Source of the DNA: Palleronia abyssalis
Lineage (GTDB): Bacteria; Pseudomonadota; Alphaproteobacteria; Rhodobacterales; Rhodobacteraceae
NCBI RefSeq assembly: GCF_900302445.1
Contig: NZ_ONZF01000010.1
Location: 62,001-126,000, forward strand
Direction of reading: 5' to 3'
Length of the DNA: 64,000 nt
The notes beneath the pieces were generated by a model. It did no database searches. It was not told the DNA's origin and was given only the letters and a program-made list of their open reading frames with translations. Numbering within the stretch: position 1 is the first letter of the stretch; the number at the start of each line of letters is the position of its first letter. Both the position numbers and the translations under genes were made by a program. This document shows, piece after piece, positions 49,329-57,127 of this stretch.

Positions 49329-50283
49329 TCACGGCCACGCCCACATCGATCCTCAATCCGGTGATCGTCGCGTCTCCATCGCCATCTGGGCCAACGGCCT
49401 CCTGACGGTCGCGCAGATCGTCGGCGGGATCCTTTCCGGCAGCCTCGCGCTGATCGCGGATGCCCTGCACAATTTCTCGGACATGGCGTCGCTGGTGATC
49501 GCCTTCTTCGCGCGTAAGATCGCTCGCCGCCCGGCGGACAAGCGCATGACCTTCGGCTATGGGCGGGTAGAAATCGTCGCAGCGCTCATCAACTACACGA
49601 CACTGATCCTGATCGGCTTCTACCTGATCTACGAGGGTGGCATGCGCATGATCGACCCACCAGATGTACAGGGCTGGACGGTGGTGATCCTGGGCGGTGT
49701 GGCACTGGTCGTGGACACGTTGACGGCGCTGCTCACCTATTCGATGCAGAAAGGCAGCGTGAACATCCGTGCGCTCTTCCTGCACAACCTATCGGACGCT
49801 TTGGCCTCGGTCGCGGTCATCATCGGGGGCTCCCTCATCCTCCTCTACGACATGCGGTGGGTCGACCCGGCGATCACCATCGGCATCGCTCTCTACATCC
49901 TCTACCTCGCATTTACCGAGATCGGCGGTCCGATTCGGACGCTGATGCTCGGCAGTCCACCGGACATCGATAATGAAGCCGTCGTTGAGGCGATGCGGGG
50001 TGTGGATGGTGTCGCGGACGTTCATCACGTGCATCTGTGGCAGATGCAGGAGCACGAGGCGGCTCTGGACTGCCACGTCGTGCTGACAGCGGACGGCTGG
50101 GGTCAAATCGAAAAGGTCAAGGCCACGATCAAGGACCGGCTGAAGGACGATTTCAGCATCGGCCATTCGAGTCTGGAATTTGAGCACGAAGACCGCGCGC
50201 ACCAAAACGCCAACCTTTACGGTCACGGCAAGCCGGAAGAAGAGGAGAAAAACCATGTTCACCGAGACACTGACAGATCATGA
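49318..50283 (+). CDS. CzcD-type CDF zinc/cadmium/cobalt efflux protein
   Basis: The 321-residue protein has the His-rich start PHDHGHAHIDP, six helices with the HxxxD/DxxxD metal motifs (ALIADALHNFSDMASLVIAF and FLHNLSDALASVAVIIGG), and the C-terminal cytoplasmic domain (HHVHLWQMQEHEAALDCHVVL). It ends in a His/Glu-rich tail. It exports divalent metals by proton exchange. GTG 49318 follows GAGGAG and lies in the 3' end of the transglutaminase-like gene. Confidence 0.93.
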   Translation: MPHDHGHAHIDPQSGDRRVSIAIWANGLLTVAQIVGGILSGSLALIADALHNFSDMASLVIAFFARKIARRPADKRMTFGYGRVEIVAALINYTTLILIGFYLIYEGGMRMIDPPDVQGWTVVILGGVALVVDTLTALLTYSMQKGSVNIRALFLHNLSDALASVAVIIGGSLILLYDMRWVDPAITIGIALYILYLAFTEIGGPIRTLMLGSPPDIDNEAVVEAMRGVDGVADVHHVHLWQMQEHEAALDCHVVLTADGWGQIEKVKATIKDRLKDDFSIGHSSLEFEHEDRAHQNANLYGHGKPEEEEKNHVHRDTDRS

Positions 50284-50617
50284 CGAGATGATTGGCCTTG
50301 CCTGCGAGGGCAAGCTCAGCGAAAGTGACCTGAAGCGGATGCACGCCCTGCTTCATCAGCGCCTGCAAGAGACAAGCAAGCCCGGCCTGGTTCTCGATCT
50401 TACGAGGTTTGAAGGCTACGAGGGGCCGTCCGCTCTGCTCGAAGATCTGAAGATCGACACAGCCCATAGGAACGACTTCCGCCGCGTTGCTGTGGTGGGC
50501 GAAGGGGCTTTGATGGAGTGGGGCACCAAGTTCGCCGATGTGCTGACCAAGGCCGAACTTCGCCAGTTCGACCCCTCGGGAACGGATGCGGCAATCGCTT
50601 GGGCAAGTGAAAGGTAG
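50255..50617 (+). CDS. SpoIIAA/STAS-like small protein
   Basis: The 120-residue soluble protein resembles the SpoIIAA-like/STAS family (GLVLDLTRFEGYEGPSALLEDLKID; RRVAVVGEGALMEWGTKFADVL). The ATG at 50255 follows GAGGAG and lies in the 3' end of the CDF gene. Family members bind lipids or anion-transporter partners; the function here is unknown. Confidence 0.8.
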   Translation: MFTETLTDHDEMIGLACEGKLSESDLKRMHALLHQRLQETSKPGLVLDLTRFEGYEGPSALLEDLKIDTAHRNDFRRVAVVGEGALMEWGTKFADVLTKAELRQFDPSGTDAAIAWASER

Positions 50618-50630
50618 GGGAGCTTTCAAT

Positions 50631-50658
50631 CAGATGCCTTCGCAGAAGGCAGCATCTG
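50631..50658. terminator. Bulged hairpin between convergent genes
   Basis: CAGATGC pairs with GCATCTG around an inner CTTC/GAAG stem with a GCA loop and a small bulge. It lies between the convergent SpoIIAA-like gene and a 19-codon frame. There is no strong T run, so termination is only likely. Confidence 0.4.
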
Positions 50659-50665
50659 TTCGAAA

Positions 50666-50725
50666 CTAAAACATACGAACTACAGCAGTTGCGAGGCCCA
50701 AGAGCAATCCGAATTTTCTGAACAT
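50666..50725 (-). CDS. Possible 19-residue membrane peptide
   Basis: ATG at 50725 on the minus strand opens MFRKFGLLLGLATAVVRMF and stops. It has a perfect AAAGGAG ribosome binding site six bases upstream. The peptide is basic then hydrophobic, like a small membrane peptide or a leader peptide. The ribosome binding site is part of a perfect hairpin (50731-50747). No homolog can be claimed. Confidence 0.35.
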   Translation of the reverse strand: MFRKFGLLLGLATAVVRMF

Positions 50726-50730
50726 GGTCG

Positions 50731-50747
50731 CTCCTTTCGCAAAGGAG
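50731..50747 (-). promoter_or_regulatory. Hairpin sequestering a Shine-Dalgarno site
   Basis: CTCCTTT-CGC-AAAGGAG is a perfect 7-bp stem with a 3-base loop. On the minus strand its 3' arm is the AAAGGAG site of the 19-codon frame, so translation could be masked in the folded RNA. Confidence 0.4.
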
Positions 50748-50828
50748 TAACTTCAGTACGGTGGCACTGCCCTTGCCGGAGCACTACCAAATCGTAATGT
50801 TGTTTGATTGAACTCAGAGCGCATCCGG

Positions 50829-50886
50829 TTGACATAATTACAATTATGCGCCTTTGTATTTCGAGTTGCAATAGTATATTATCGTA
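50829..50886 (+). promoter_or_regulatory. Promoter/operator region before the first conjugation-locus gene
   Basis: A consensus -35 TTGACA (50829-50834) is followed by the palindrome CATAATT-AC-AATTATG (50833-50848). Then comes GTTGCAATAGTATATTATCG and TA (50865-50886), an AT-rich element that recurs in nearly the same form at 52945-52964. Together they look like a repressed promoter for the gene at 50922. Confidence 0.5.
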
Positions 50887-50921
50887 TGTATGCTCAACTC
50901 CTGTCACGGAGGTTCCTCAGC

Positions 50922-51665
50922 ATGCGCCAGTTACTTAAGAAGCTCCTCCCCTCGGTCGCATTCGCTTTGATCGTGACAGGTTCTTCGCTAACGATACCCG
51001 CCCGCGCGCAGACATACCCGATCGATTGCGCGATCCTCCTGTGCCTGTCTGGCGGCTGGCCTGCTTCGGTCCCTTGCGCCCGAGCCCGCGCCGAATTCAT
51101 CCGGCGGATTACACCTTGGCCGGTGGAACCGCCGCTGCAAATCTGGCGCTGTCCCATGGGCGCGTCCTTTGAGGCCGCTCCATCATCAAACAATGCAAAC
51201 CGCATCTTTGATGCGTTCTTCCAAAACAACAGCGCTGGACCGCGACAGTCCTTTCCAGGGCGCGACGCCGCTGACCCAATTGAAGTTTCTTGGCGCGCTC
51301 CAGATGCCCGTGACCTTGTTCCCACCGACCGGACCCTCGGGCTCGTTCAAGATCGCGCAGACATCGATATCAGCGGGCCGGAATTCAATTTCGTCCGGTC
51401 CATTCGCGTATTTGATGTACGGTATGCACGACAGCACGAGTCCGGGCGCGATGGGGACTGTAACCGAAGCGCGACCGTGGTTCTCGGCACTTACGGGACC
51501 CAAGGTGACTTCGCCTGGCAAAGGTCTTCCGTCACTGCTCTTCCTTCGGCTCACGTAGGCCTTGAACGCTGGGGCGAGCATTGCCCTGGCATTTATCACC
51601 GATCCGTCTTCGTCGATTGGCGTGACTATGAGGGCAACTACGGGTTCGAGCAGGTGAACTACTGA
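50922..51665 (+). CDS. Exported protein of unknown function in the T4SS locus
   Basis: The 247-residue protein has a signal peptide (LLPSVAFALIVTGSSLTIPARA) followed by YPIDCAILLCLSGGWPASVPC, which has three Cys in 21 residues, and a region with PWPVEPPLQIWRCPM. Further Cys near the end (DGDCNRSA, GEHCPG) suggest disulfides. I do not know the family. It is transcribed toward the T4SS genes and shares an upstream AT-rich element with a later gene, so it probably belongs to the transfer region. Confidence 0.75.
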   Translation: MRQLLKKLLPSVAFALIVTGSSLTIPARAQTYPIDCAILLCLSGGWPASVPCARARAEFIRRITPWPVEPPLQIWRCPMGASFEAAPSSNNANRIFDAFFQNNSAGPRQSFPGRDAADPIEVSWRAPDARDLVPTDRTLGLVQDRADIDISGPEFNFVRSIRVFDVRYARQHESGRDGDCNRSATVVLGTYGTQGDFAWQRSSVTALPSAHVGLERWGEHCPGIYHRSVFVDWRDYEGNYGFEQVNY

Positions 51666-51784
51666 CCTGCCGCCGCCTAGATTTGTCTATGAAGACGGCT
51701 TCTTTGGCGTGTACGACCGCACCGTATACACGTCGCGGTCCACATGCTGTTTGGCGTTTCGGCAACACCGCGGCTTCGCTCTGT

Positions 51785-52012
51785 TCACCTGTCGTCGCTT
51801 CTTCCGATCCTCGTCAGCGCATCGAAGTCGATTTCTTGCTTCTGTTCGTCACTTATATCGGGCCGGGTTTCCGATACCTGCTGGGGCCCTTGGACGTCCC
51901 ACATCACCGCATGTGAGCCTGTACTCCAGCGATAAACCCAACCAACAACACTGCACCCATCGGTCCCGATCAGATTGGCGATCGCGACGCCCTCACCCTT
52001 ATCTTCGTTCAC
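51785..52012 (-). CDS. Possible small protein of unknown function
   Basis: The 75-residue minus-strand frame starts at GTG 52012 (AGGAAG upstream) and encodes NEDKGEGVAIANLIGTDGCSVVGWVYRW followed by an acidic tail. The composition looks protein-like and the start overlaps the end of an upstream open frame as GTGA. I cannot assign a family, and the gene is uncertain. Confidence 0.45.
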   Translation of the reverse strand: MNEDKGEGVAIANLIGTDGCSVVGWVYRWSTGSHAVMWDVQGPQQVSETRPDISDEQKQEIDFDALTRIGRSDDR

Positions 52013-52164
52013 TGTTTACTGACTTCCTGCACTGTGGCGCTGCGAATTGCGGCGTGGGTTTGCAGAGCGTTCACTACGACCGCGCGCCGGGCCTCTTTGA
52101 TGTTGGCTAACTGGTCCTCGAGGAGGGAATGATCATCAGACCGGGGAAATGGGTTCCGGGTTTC
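52009..52164 (-). pseudogene. Open frame without start, coding-like
   Basis: On the minus strand an open frame reads SDDHSLLEDQLANIKEARR, then VVVNALQTHAAIRSATVQEVSKQ, and ends in a GTGA overlap with the small gene at 51785-52012. It has no ATG, GTG or TTG before its middle. The helical, protein-like sequence and the coupling suggest a real gene that lost its start by a frameshift near the end of the XRE gene. Confidence 0.3.
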
Positions 52165-52181
52165 TCAACAATTCATTGACT

Positions 52182-52439
52182 TCAAATCCTGTGGTCGGGC
52201 TCCGTGGCGGCTTCGACGATCGCCAGAACCTCGGAGGGGTCAAAGCCGATGGCGCGGGCGAGGACGACCAGTTCGACGACGTCGACCCGGCGCTGGCCGC
52301 TTTCAATGCGCGCCACGAGGGATTGATGGCACTTGAGCCTGTCCGCCAAATCGTCCTGGCCCAAGCCTGCGCTTTTACGCGCATCGACCAACGCCTGGCA
52401 GAGTGCCACTTGTCCCTTGCTTCTGATTGTTTTCGCCAC
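52182..52439 (-). CDS. XRE-family HTH regulator
   Basis: The 85-residue protein is almost entirely a Cro/C1-type HTH (QALVDARKSAGLGQDDLADRLKCHQSLVARIESGQRRVDVVELVVLARAIGFDP). Such small repressors control transfer genes or toxin-antitoxin operons on plasmids. The start is GTG. A palindrome directly upstream overlaps its ribosome binding site and suggests autoregulation. Confidence 0.87.
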   Translation of the reverse strand: MAKTIRSKGQVALCQALVDARKSAGLGQDDLADRLKCHQSLVARIESGQRRVDVVELVVLARAIGFDPSEVLAIVEAATEPDHRI

Positions 52440-52440
52440 G

Positions 52441-52499
52441 CGTCACATACCTTTTGTGACGTCGCTAGCGGATGAAATCTGTTATCTAAAAAGTAGATA
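52441..52499 (-). promoter_or_regulatory. Two inverted repeats upstream of the XRE gene
   Basis: CGTCACA-N7-TGTGACG (52441-52461) encloses the AAAGG ribosome binding site of the XRE gene. TATCTA-N5-TAGATA (52483-52499) lies where its promoter should be. Both are good operator candidates for the HTH protein. Confidence 0.5.
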
Positions 52500-52563
52500 T
52501 ATGAGGGTGTTATCGGCGTCTGGTTTCCATGGGCTGCAAGTCTGATGCTCCCGAAGCTGCCCA

Positions 52564-52857
52564 TCAATCCCCTACCAATTGCAGAAATCGGCCATAGTCC
52601 TCGCTGACTTCGCGCGCTTCCTCGAAAGCGCGGGCGCGTTCGCTGTCGAGGCAACGGAAGTAGCTCTGGATGTCCTGGATGTAGTCTTCGAAATCGCCAC
52701 GGATGATGTCCGCATAGTCCCGCGCCGCCTGCGAATCGCTTGGCAGGAAAGGACGGGATGGCGCAAAGCAGGATTCCGCCAAAACAGGCCCGGGAACGCA
52801 GATCAGAAGGGCTATAGCTTGCAATGGGCGCAGGCATGTCAACCTTGGGTTTCTCAA
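52564..52857 (-). CDS. Small exported protein of unknown function
   Basis: The 97-residue protein has a signal peptide (LRPLQAIALLICVPGPVLA) and an acidic mature part with two Cys (ESCFAPS, YFRCLDSERA) and heptad-like helices. The TTG at 52857 lies 8-9 bases after a perfect AAGGAG, so I prefer it to a GTG at 52884. I do not recognise a family. It may be a periplasmic accessory of the transfer system. Confidence 0.65.
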   Translation of the reverse strand: MRNPRLTCLRPLQAIALLICVPGPVLAESCFAPSRPFLPSDSQAARDYADIIRGDFEDYIQDIQSYFRCLDSERARAFEEAREVSEDYGRFLQLVGD

Positions 52858-52944
52858 ACCTGTTATCTCCTTGATCGCGGACACTGGCCGTGACTAGTGT
52901 TTGCGTGACCAAACTACAGCCAAAGCACGATATTACATCTTGCG

Positions 52945-52964
52945 GTTGATAATATACTATCGTA
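52945..52964. promoter_or_regulatory. Second copy of the AT-rich GTTG..TATCGTA element
   Basis: GTTGATAATATACTATCGTA resembles 50865-50886 and has a near-palindromic core GATAATATACTATC. It lies between divergent genes (52857 minus, 53014 plus). Confidence 0.5.
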
Positions 52965-53013
52965 ACTCTGGGCTTCAAGTGGGAATGCCTGGGGTCGCGC
53001 CATTGGAGAAAGC

Positions 53014-53379
53014 GTGAGCCGGGCCATGAACTGGGACATCGAAGCACCAAATGTGGTTACGGAAGCCAGGTTCCGCGAGCTCGTGGAAAGCGGCTACAGC
53101 GCAGAAATCCTGTGCCAGGAGTCGGCACATAAGAAAGGCCCCAGCTATTACGGGGTCTGGATCATGCGCGTTGTCTCTGATGACGTGGTGGAAAAGCTCC
53201 TCGTCACCGCCCGCACGCGGACGACCTACAACGATATCAAGATCCGCGAGTTCAAGACGATCTCTGGCGTGGTGTCATTCTTCATTGGCCTTGGCTTTGC
53301 ACATGTCGACCTGCCGCTTGAGGCGGGGACAAGCCGGAGCCACAAGCTCGCCCCATCAGACAAGGGCGCTGACAACTAA
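53014..53379 (+). CDS. Conserved-looking protein of unknown function, first of T4SS operon
   Basis: The 121-residue soluble protein ([43 protein letters not shown]; then [17 protein letters not shown]) has no signal peptide or motif I know. GTG 53014 follows GGAGAA. Its 3' end overlaps the lytic transglycosylase gene, so it heads the T4SS operon and could be regulatory. Confidence 0.65.
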   Translation: MSRAMNWDIEAPNVVTEARFRELVESGYSAEILCQESAHKKGPSYYGVWIMRVVSDDVVEKLLVTARTRTTYNDIKIREFKTISGVVSFFIGLGFAHVDLPLEAGTSRSHKLAPSDKGADN

Positions 53380-54037
53380 CCTCGTCTGTCTCTGGCTGGT
53401 CGCAGCACCTGCCTCAGCGCAAATGGTCCTGGTCATGGAGAGCGACGGCTCTCTAACCCCGTCCCGCTCCCAAAGCAGCTTTGCTCGAAACTACAATGAC
53501 GGCATCGGTCAGGGTTCGGCGTCCGATGGGATCGCGATCTTCGGCGAGGTAGCGGCCGAGCAAGAGGGAGTCCAAGTCGCGGTCCTTGCCCGCCCGACTA
53601 CCCTGCCCCGCGCCGATGTCCTCTCCGGGATACAGACCACGGCCTTGCGCTATGCCGGCCATCCTGGCCTGCGTCGCGCGGGGCTTTCCGTGACGGATTG
53701 GCTGGCTCTCTATCGGGCCAATATCGAGGTTGAGAGCGCTTATCGGCAGGATGCGATTTCAAGTGCAGGTGCCATTGGTCTTGGTCAGTTGATGCCAGCG
53801 ACGGCGCGTGATCTGGGCGTCGACCCGCGTGATCCGCTGCAGAACCTCGATGGTTCCGCCCGTTACCTCGCGATGATGCTGGAGACGTTCGGCGATCCGC
53901 ATCTGGCGCTGGCGGCCTACAACGCGGGGCCGGACGCCGTGCGCCAGTACGGCGGCATTCCCCCTTACCGAGAAACCCAGAACCACGTGGCCCGCGTCAT
54001 GGCCGTCCTGGCCCGATTGGAAGGATCAAATTCATGA
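53318..54037 (+). CDS. virB1: VirB1-like lytic transglycosylase
   Basis: The 239-residue protein has a signal-like segment ([13 protein letters not shown]) and an SLT domain: catalytic Glu in [36 protein letters not shown], and [18 protein letters not shown]. It opens murein locally for the secretion channel. A TTG at 53318 in the 3' end of the upstream gene gives the signal peptide. It overlaps virB2 by four bases. Confidence 0.88.
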   Translation: MRRGQAGATSSPHQTRALTTNLVCLWLVAAPASAQMVLVMESDGSLTPSRSQSSFARNYNDGIGQGSASDGIAIFGEVAAEQEGVQVAVLARPTTLPRADVLSGIQTTALRYAGHPGLRRAGLSVTDWLALYRANIEVESAYRQDAISSAGAIGLGQLMPATARDLGVDPRDPLQNLDGSARYLAMMLETFGDPHLALAAYNAGPDAVRQYGGIPPYRETQNHVARVMAVLARLEGSNS

Positions 54038-54327
54038 AACAGATTTCAAACCTCTTTGTCGCCTCGCTGGCGCTATTCCTGTTCATTGCCGAGCCCGCCC
54101 TTGCACAGAGCATCGATCTCTCCCCGATCCAGAGCTTGTTGCAGGGCATTGTCGATGCGCTGACCGGCCCACTAGGCGTTGTCATCGCGACGCTTGCCGT
54201 TCTCGGGGTCTTTCTCAGCTGGTTCTTCAACATCATCGATCTGCGCCAGGCGCTTTGGGTCCTCGTGGGCATCGCCGGTGTTGCGGCCGCCCCCACAATC
54301 GTTGCCGCGGTTTTTGCCGGTGGCTGA
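54034..54327 (+). CDS. virB2: VirB2-like pilin
   Basis: The 97-residue protein has a signal peptide ([19 protein letters not shown]) and two hydrophobic helices ([42 protein letters not shown]) as in TrbC/VirB2 pilins. It overlaps virB1 and virB3. Confidence 0.9.
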   Translation: MKQISNLFVASLALFLFIAEPALAQSIDLSPIQSLLQGIVDALTGPLGVVIATLAVLGVFLSWFFNIIDLRQALWVLVGIAGVAAAPTIVAAVFAGG

Positions 54328-54598
54328 GCGCGCGCCTCTCTTTCTCGGCCTCGTGCGCCCGCCAAAGCTTCTGGGCCTGCCCATCATGTATGCGATGGTC
54401 TGGCTCTTTGGCTCGGTGCTCCTGTTCGTCTGGGTCCAGCATATCGCGGTGCTGGCTGTCGCCGCCCTGCTCTATCCGGTGCTGTGGAAGGCCGCGGATT
54501 GGGACCCGCGTTTCATCGACGTGATGATGACGGCGCTGCAGGAAACGCCACCCACGCGAAACCGCAGCATCCATGGCGGGGACAGCTATGCCCCGTGA
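54320..54598 (+). CDS. virB3: VirB3-like inner membrane protein
   Basis: The 92-residue protein has the VirB3 start APLFLGLVRPPKLLGLP and one or two helices (YAMVWLFGSVLLFVWVQHIAVLAVAALLYPVLW). The GTG start overlaps the virB2 end by eight bases. Confidence 0.88.
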   Translation: MAERAPLFLGLVRPPKLLGLPIMYAMVWLFGSVLLFVWVQHIAVLAVAALLYPVLWKAADWDPRFIDVMMTALQETPPTRNRSIHGGDSYAP

Positions 54599-56963
54599 TG
54601 ACGCCCGTGATGCTGCGCTCGATGCTCGCACAATGACGCCAGACTGGTATGCGCGCGAGACCCGGCTTGCGCATATGCTGCCCTATGTGAGCCTCGTCGA
54701 CGACCAGACCGTGCGGACCCGGGTGAACGAACTCTTCCGCTGCATCCGGCTCGAGGGAATCAACAGCTACACGACCGACGATGCCTATCTCGACAAGGTG
54801 ACGGCGCTCTTTGCCCGCATCGTCGCGCAGCTCGGGCCGGAATTCAGCTATTACGTCCACAAGGTCTCCAAGGCCATCAAACCTGATCTGGACTCCATCC
54901 GTGAGGACAGCTTCGCCGGCGAGGTGGACCGGCGCTGGCGCGCGAAACTCGAGACCAGCGGGCTCCGCGACAAAACACTGACGCTCACCGTCATTCACCG
55001 CCCGCCTCCGAAAAGCCTCCTGCCGTTCCTCAGCCGCAGCGCGCCGGACCGACTGAAGGAGGAGACCCGCAAACGCCTGCAGCGCCTCGGTGAGGCCGTG
55101 AACGTCTTCCTCTCGGGGCTTACCGAGCTCAAGCCGCGCCTGCTGTCAGCCGGATCGGGAGAGTTGGTGGGGTTCCTGGGCGCGCTGAACACGGGCACCG
55201 AGCTGCCGCTCTACCCGGCCAACACCTACGGCTTTCTGTCCTTCAACGTCGCCAATACCCGGGTGACGTTCCACGGCGATCATTTCGAGCTTTCCGAGGG
55301 CGTCGTGGGCCATCGCTACGGCAAGAGTTTCACCATCGGGGAATATTCCGAAGGCACCTCCTGCACCATGTTCGACATGCTGAACCTGCCGGTCGACATG
55401 ATCGTGACGCACTCCTTCACGCCGATCAATTCGAACCTCATGGCGGGCCGCATCAAGCGGCAAAAGCGCCAGATGCAGGCCAGCCAGGACGCAGCCCTCT
55501 CGCTCCTGGAAGCCCTCGACATCGCCGCCGATGATCTCGAGGCCAAGCGCCAAAGCTTCGGCGAGCATCATATGGTCGTGACGCTCTTTTGCGAAACGCT
55601 GGATGAGCTGCAGACGCTCAGCGCCGAAATCGTGAACGCCGCCGCGACCGAAGGCGTGAAGATGATCGGCGAGCGGGTCGCCGCCAAGGCGCATTACCTC
55701 AGCCAGCACCCCGGCAACCAACCAAAGCGCGTCCGCGCCAGCGCCGTCACCAACCGCAACTTCGCGGATTTTGCGGCCTTCCACCGGACACAGCTCGGCA
55801 AACCTGCAGCACTTACCCCCTGGGGCCGGGTCGTCACATATTTGCCCACGCCGGAGCAGAGCGCCTACCGGTTTTCCTATCACGAGCAGGGATCGCCCGA
55901 CAAAGAACCGACCAGCGGCCATACCCTGATCATGGGGCGGCCCGGGTCCGGCAAATCGGTGCTGTCAGCCTTTCTGATGACCCAGGCCCGTCGCGCAGGG
56001 GCGCGGATCTTCGTCTTCGATTACCGTCTTGGCATGGAGATGGCGGTGCGCGCCAATGGCGGGCGCTACGCGTCCCTGAACGCCGGTCAGCCCACGGGCC
56101 TCAACCCGCTCTGGACAGAGACCGATGCGCGCGGCACCGCCTGGCTCTCGGACTGGCTCACAACGCTGCTCTACCGCGCTGACAAGCCCCTGACGCCCGC
56201 ACAGACCAACCGCATCCAGGAAGTCGTGCGCCAGAATGCCCAGGCCACCAATCCGGCCCTGCGGAACTGGCGGGATTTCGCATCGCTTTTTGTGTCTACG
56301 GATGACGGCGGCGATCTGCACCAGCGCCTGCTCGAGTGGACCGAAGACGGCCGCTACGGCTGGATCTTCGGGCAGAGCCTCGAGGACACGTTCTCGCTCA
56401 AGGGCGATGTCGTGGGCTTCGATCTGACCGGCATTCTCGACAGCGAGGCCGACAAGGAACGGATGGCGGTTCTCTCCTATCTTTTCCGCCGGGTCGAACG
56501 CGAGATCGAGGACCGCCGCCCCACCATCATCGTGATCGACGAGGCCTGGAAGGCCCTCGATAACGCGTATTTCGCCGAGCGGTTGTCGAACTGGCTGGTG
56601 ACCGCGCGCAAGCAGAACACCGTCGCGGTGATGATGACGCAATACGCCAGCCAGCTCGAACGCACCCGGACCGGCAAGACCATCGTCGAAGCCGTTCCGA
56701 CGCAGATCCTGCTGCCCAATATCCGCGCCAATGCCTCGGACTACGCCATGCTGAACTTCACGGAGAAGGAACTCGACGTCCTTCTCAACACCGGCAGCAA
56801 CAGCCGCCTCGCACTGATCCGCGACGATCAGGGCTCAATCGTCGTCGATGCAGATCTGAGCGCCCTTGGGCCGAATCTCACCATCCTTGGCGGCATGGAG
56901 AAAGGCGAAGCGCTTGTTGGGGCCGATTACCGCGACCGCCCAGATTTTTGGAGGCTTTCATGA
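54588..56963 (+). CDS. virB4: VirB4 T4SS ATPase
   Basis: The 791-residue protein has the CagE/VirB4 N-terminal domain (DDQTVRTRVNELFRCIRLEG and following) and a C-terminal ATPase domain. Walker A MGRPGSGKS lies near residue 450 and Walker B TIIVIDEAWKAL near 646. It powers pilus assembly and substrate passage. ATG 54588 overlaps the virB3 end by 11 bases. Its stop overlaps the lipoprotein gene (ATGA). Confidence 0.95.
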   Translation: MPRDDARDAALDARTMTPDWYARETRLAHMLPYVSLVDDQTVRTRVNELFRCIRLEGINSYTTDDAYLDKVTALFARIVAQLGPEFSYYVHKVSKAIKPDLDSIREDSFAGEVDRRWRAKLETSGLRDKTLTLTVIHRPPPKSLLPFLSRSAPDRLKEETRKRLQRLGEAVNVFLSGLTELKPRLLSAGSGELVGFLGALNTGTELPLYPANTYGFLSFNVANTRVTFHGDHFELSEGVVGHRYGKSFTIGEYSEGTSCTMFDMLNLPVDMIVTHSFTPINSNLMAGRIKRQKRQMQASQDAALSLLEALDIAADDLEAKRQSFGEHHMVVTLFCETLDELQTLSAEIVNAAATEGVKMIGERVAAKAHYLSQHPGNQPKRVRASAVTNRNFADFAAFHRTQLGKPAALTPWGRVVTYLPTPEQSAYRFSYHEQGSPDKEPTSGHTLIMGRPGSGKSVLSAFLMTQARRAGARIFVFDYRLGMEMAVRANGGRYASLNAGQPTGLNPLWTETDARGTAWLSDWLTTLLYRADKPLTPAQTNRIQEVVRQNAQATNPALRNWRDFASLFVSTDDGGDLHQRLLEWTEDGRYGWIFGQSLEDTFSLKGDVVGFDLTGILDSEADKERMAVLSYLFRRVEREIEDRRPTIIVIDEAWKALDNAYFAERLSNWLVTARKQNTVAVMMTQYASQLERTRTGKTIVEAVPTQILLPNIRANASDYAMLNFTEKELDVLLNTGSNSRLALIRDDQGSIVVDADLSALGPNLTILGGMEKGEALVGADYRDRPDFWRLS

Positions 56964-57127
56964 TCCGTATTCTTGTCGCTTTGGCTGCGCTCGGCGCTTT
57001 GGCCTCCTGCGCCCAGTATCAGGAACCGCAGGCCAATTGCTTCTCCTTCCTGGCCTCGACTGCCCCCGTCGCGCCTGATTGCACCTTCACGCCCCTTGGC
57101 GCGCCGGAGGGCGACATTGAAGTCTAG
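56960..57127 (+). CDS. Small VirB7-like lipoprotein
   Basis: The 55-residue product has a lipobox (ALGALASC) after a short signal, and a mature part with two further Cys (NCFSF, DCTFT). The ATGA overlap with virB4 and the GGAGG shortly before the next gene show it is a real operon member. Size and lipidation fit VirB7, the outer-membrane lipoprotein of the T4SS core, but its place after virB4 is unusual and it shows no clear VirB7 motif. Confidence 0.7.
   Translation: MIRILVALAALGALASCAQYQEPQANCFSFLASTAPVAPDCTFTPLGAPEGDIEV

Noticed and set aside
51709-52110. 133-codon plus-strand frame after the first transfer-region gene
   Set aside because: Arg/Ser/His-rich with no ribosome site. The minus strand frames here look more protein-like, though still uncertain.
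52136-53050. 304-codon minus-strand frame covering the XRE and small exported protein genes
   Set aside because: It is a shadow in a third frame. The two smaller genes have an HTH domain, a signal peptide and ribosome binding sites.
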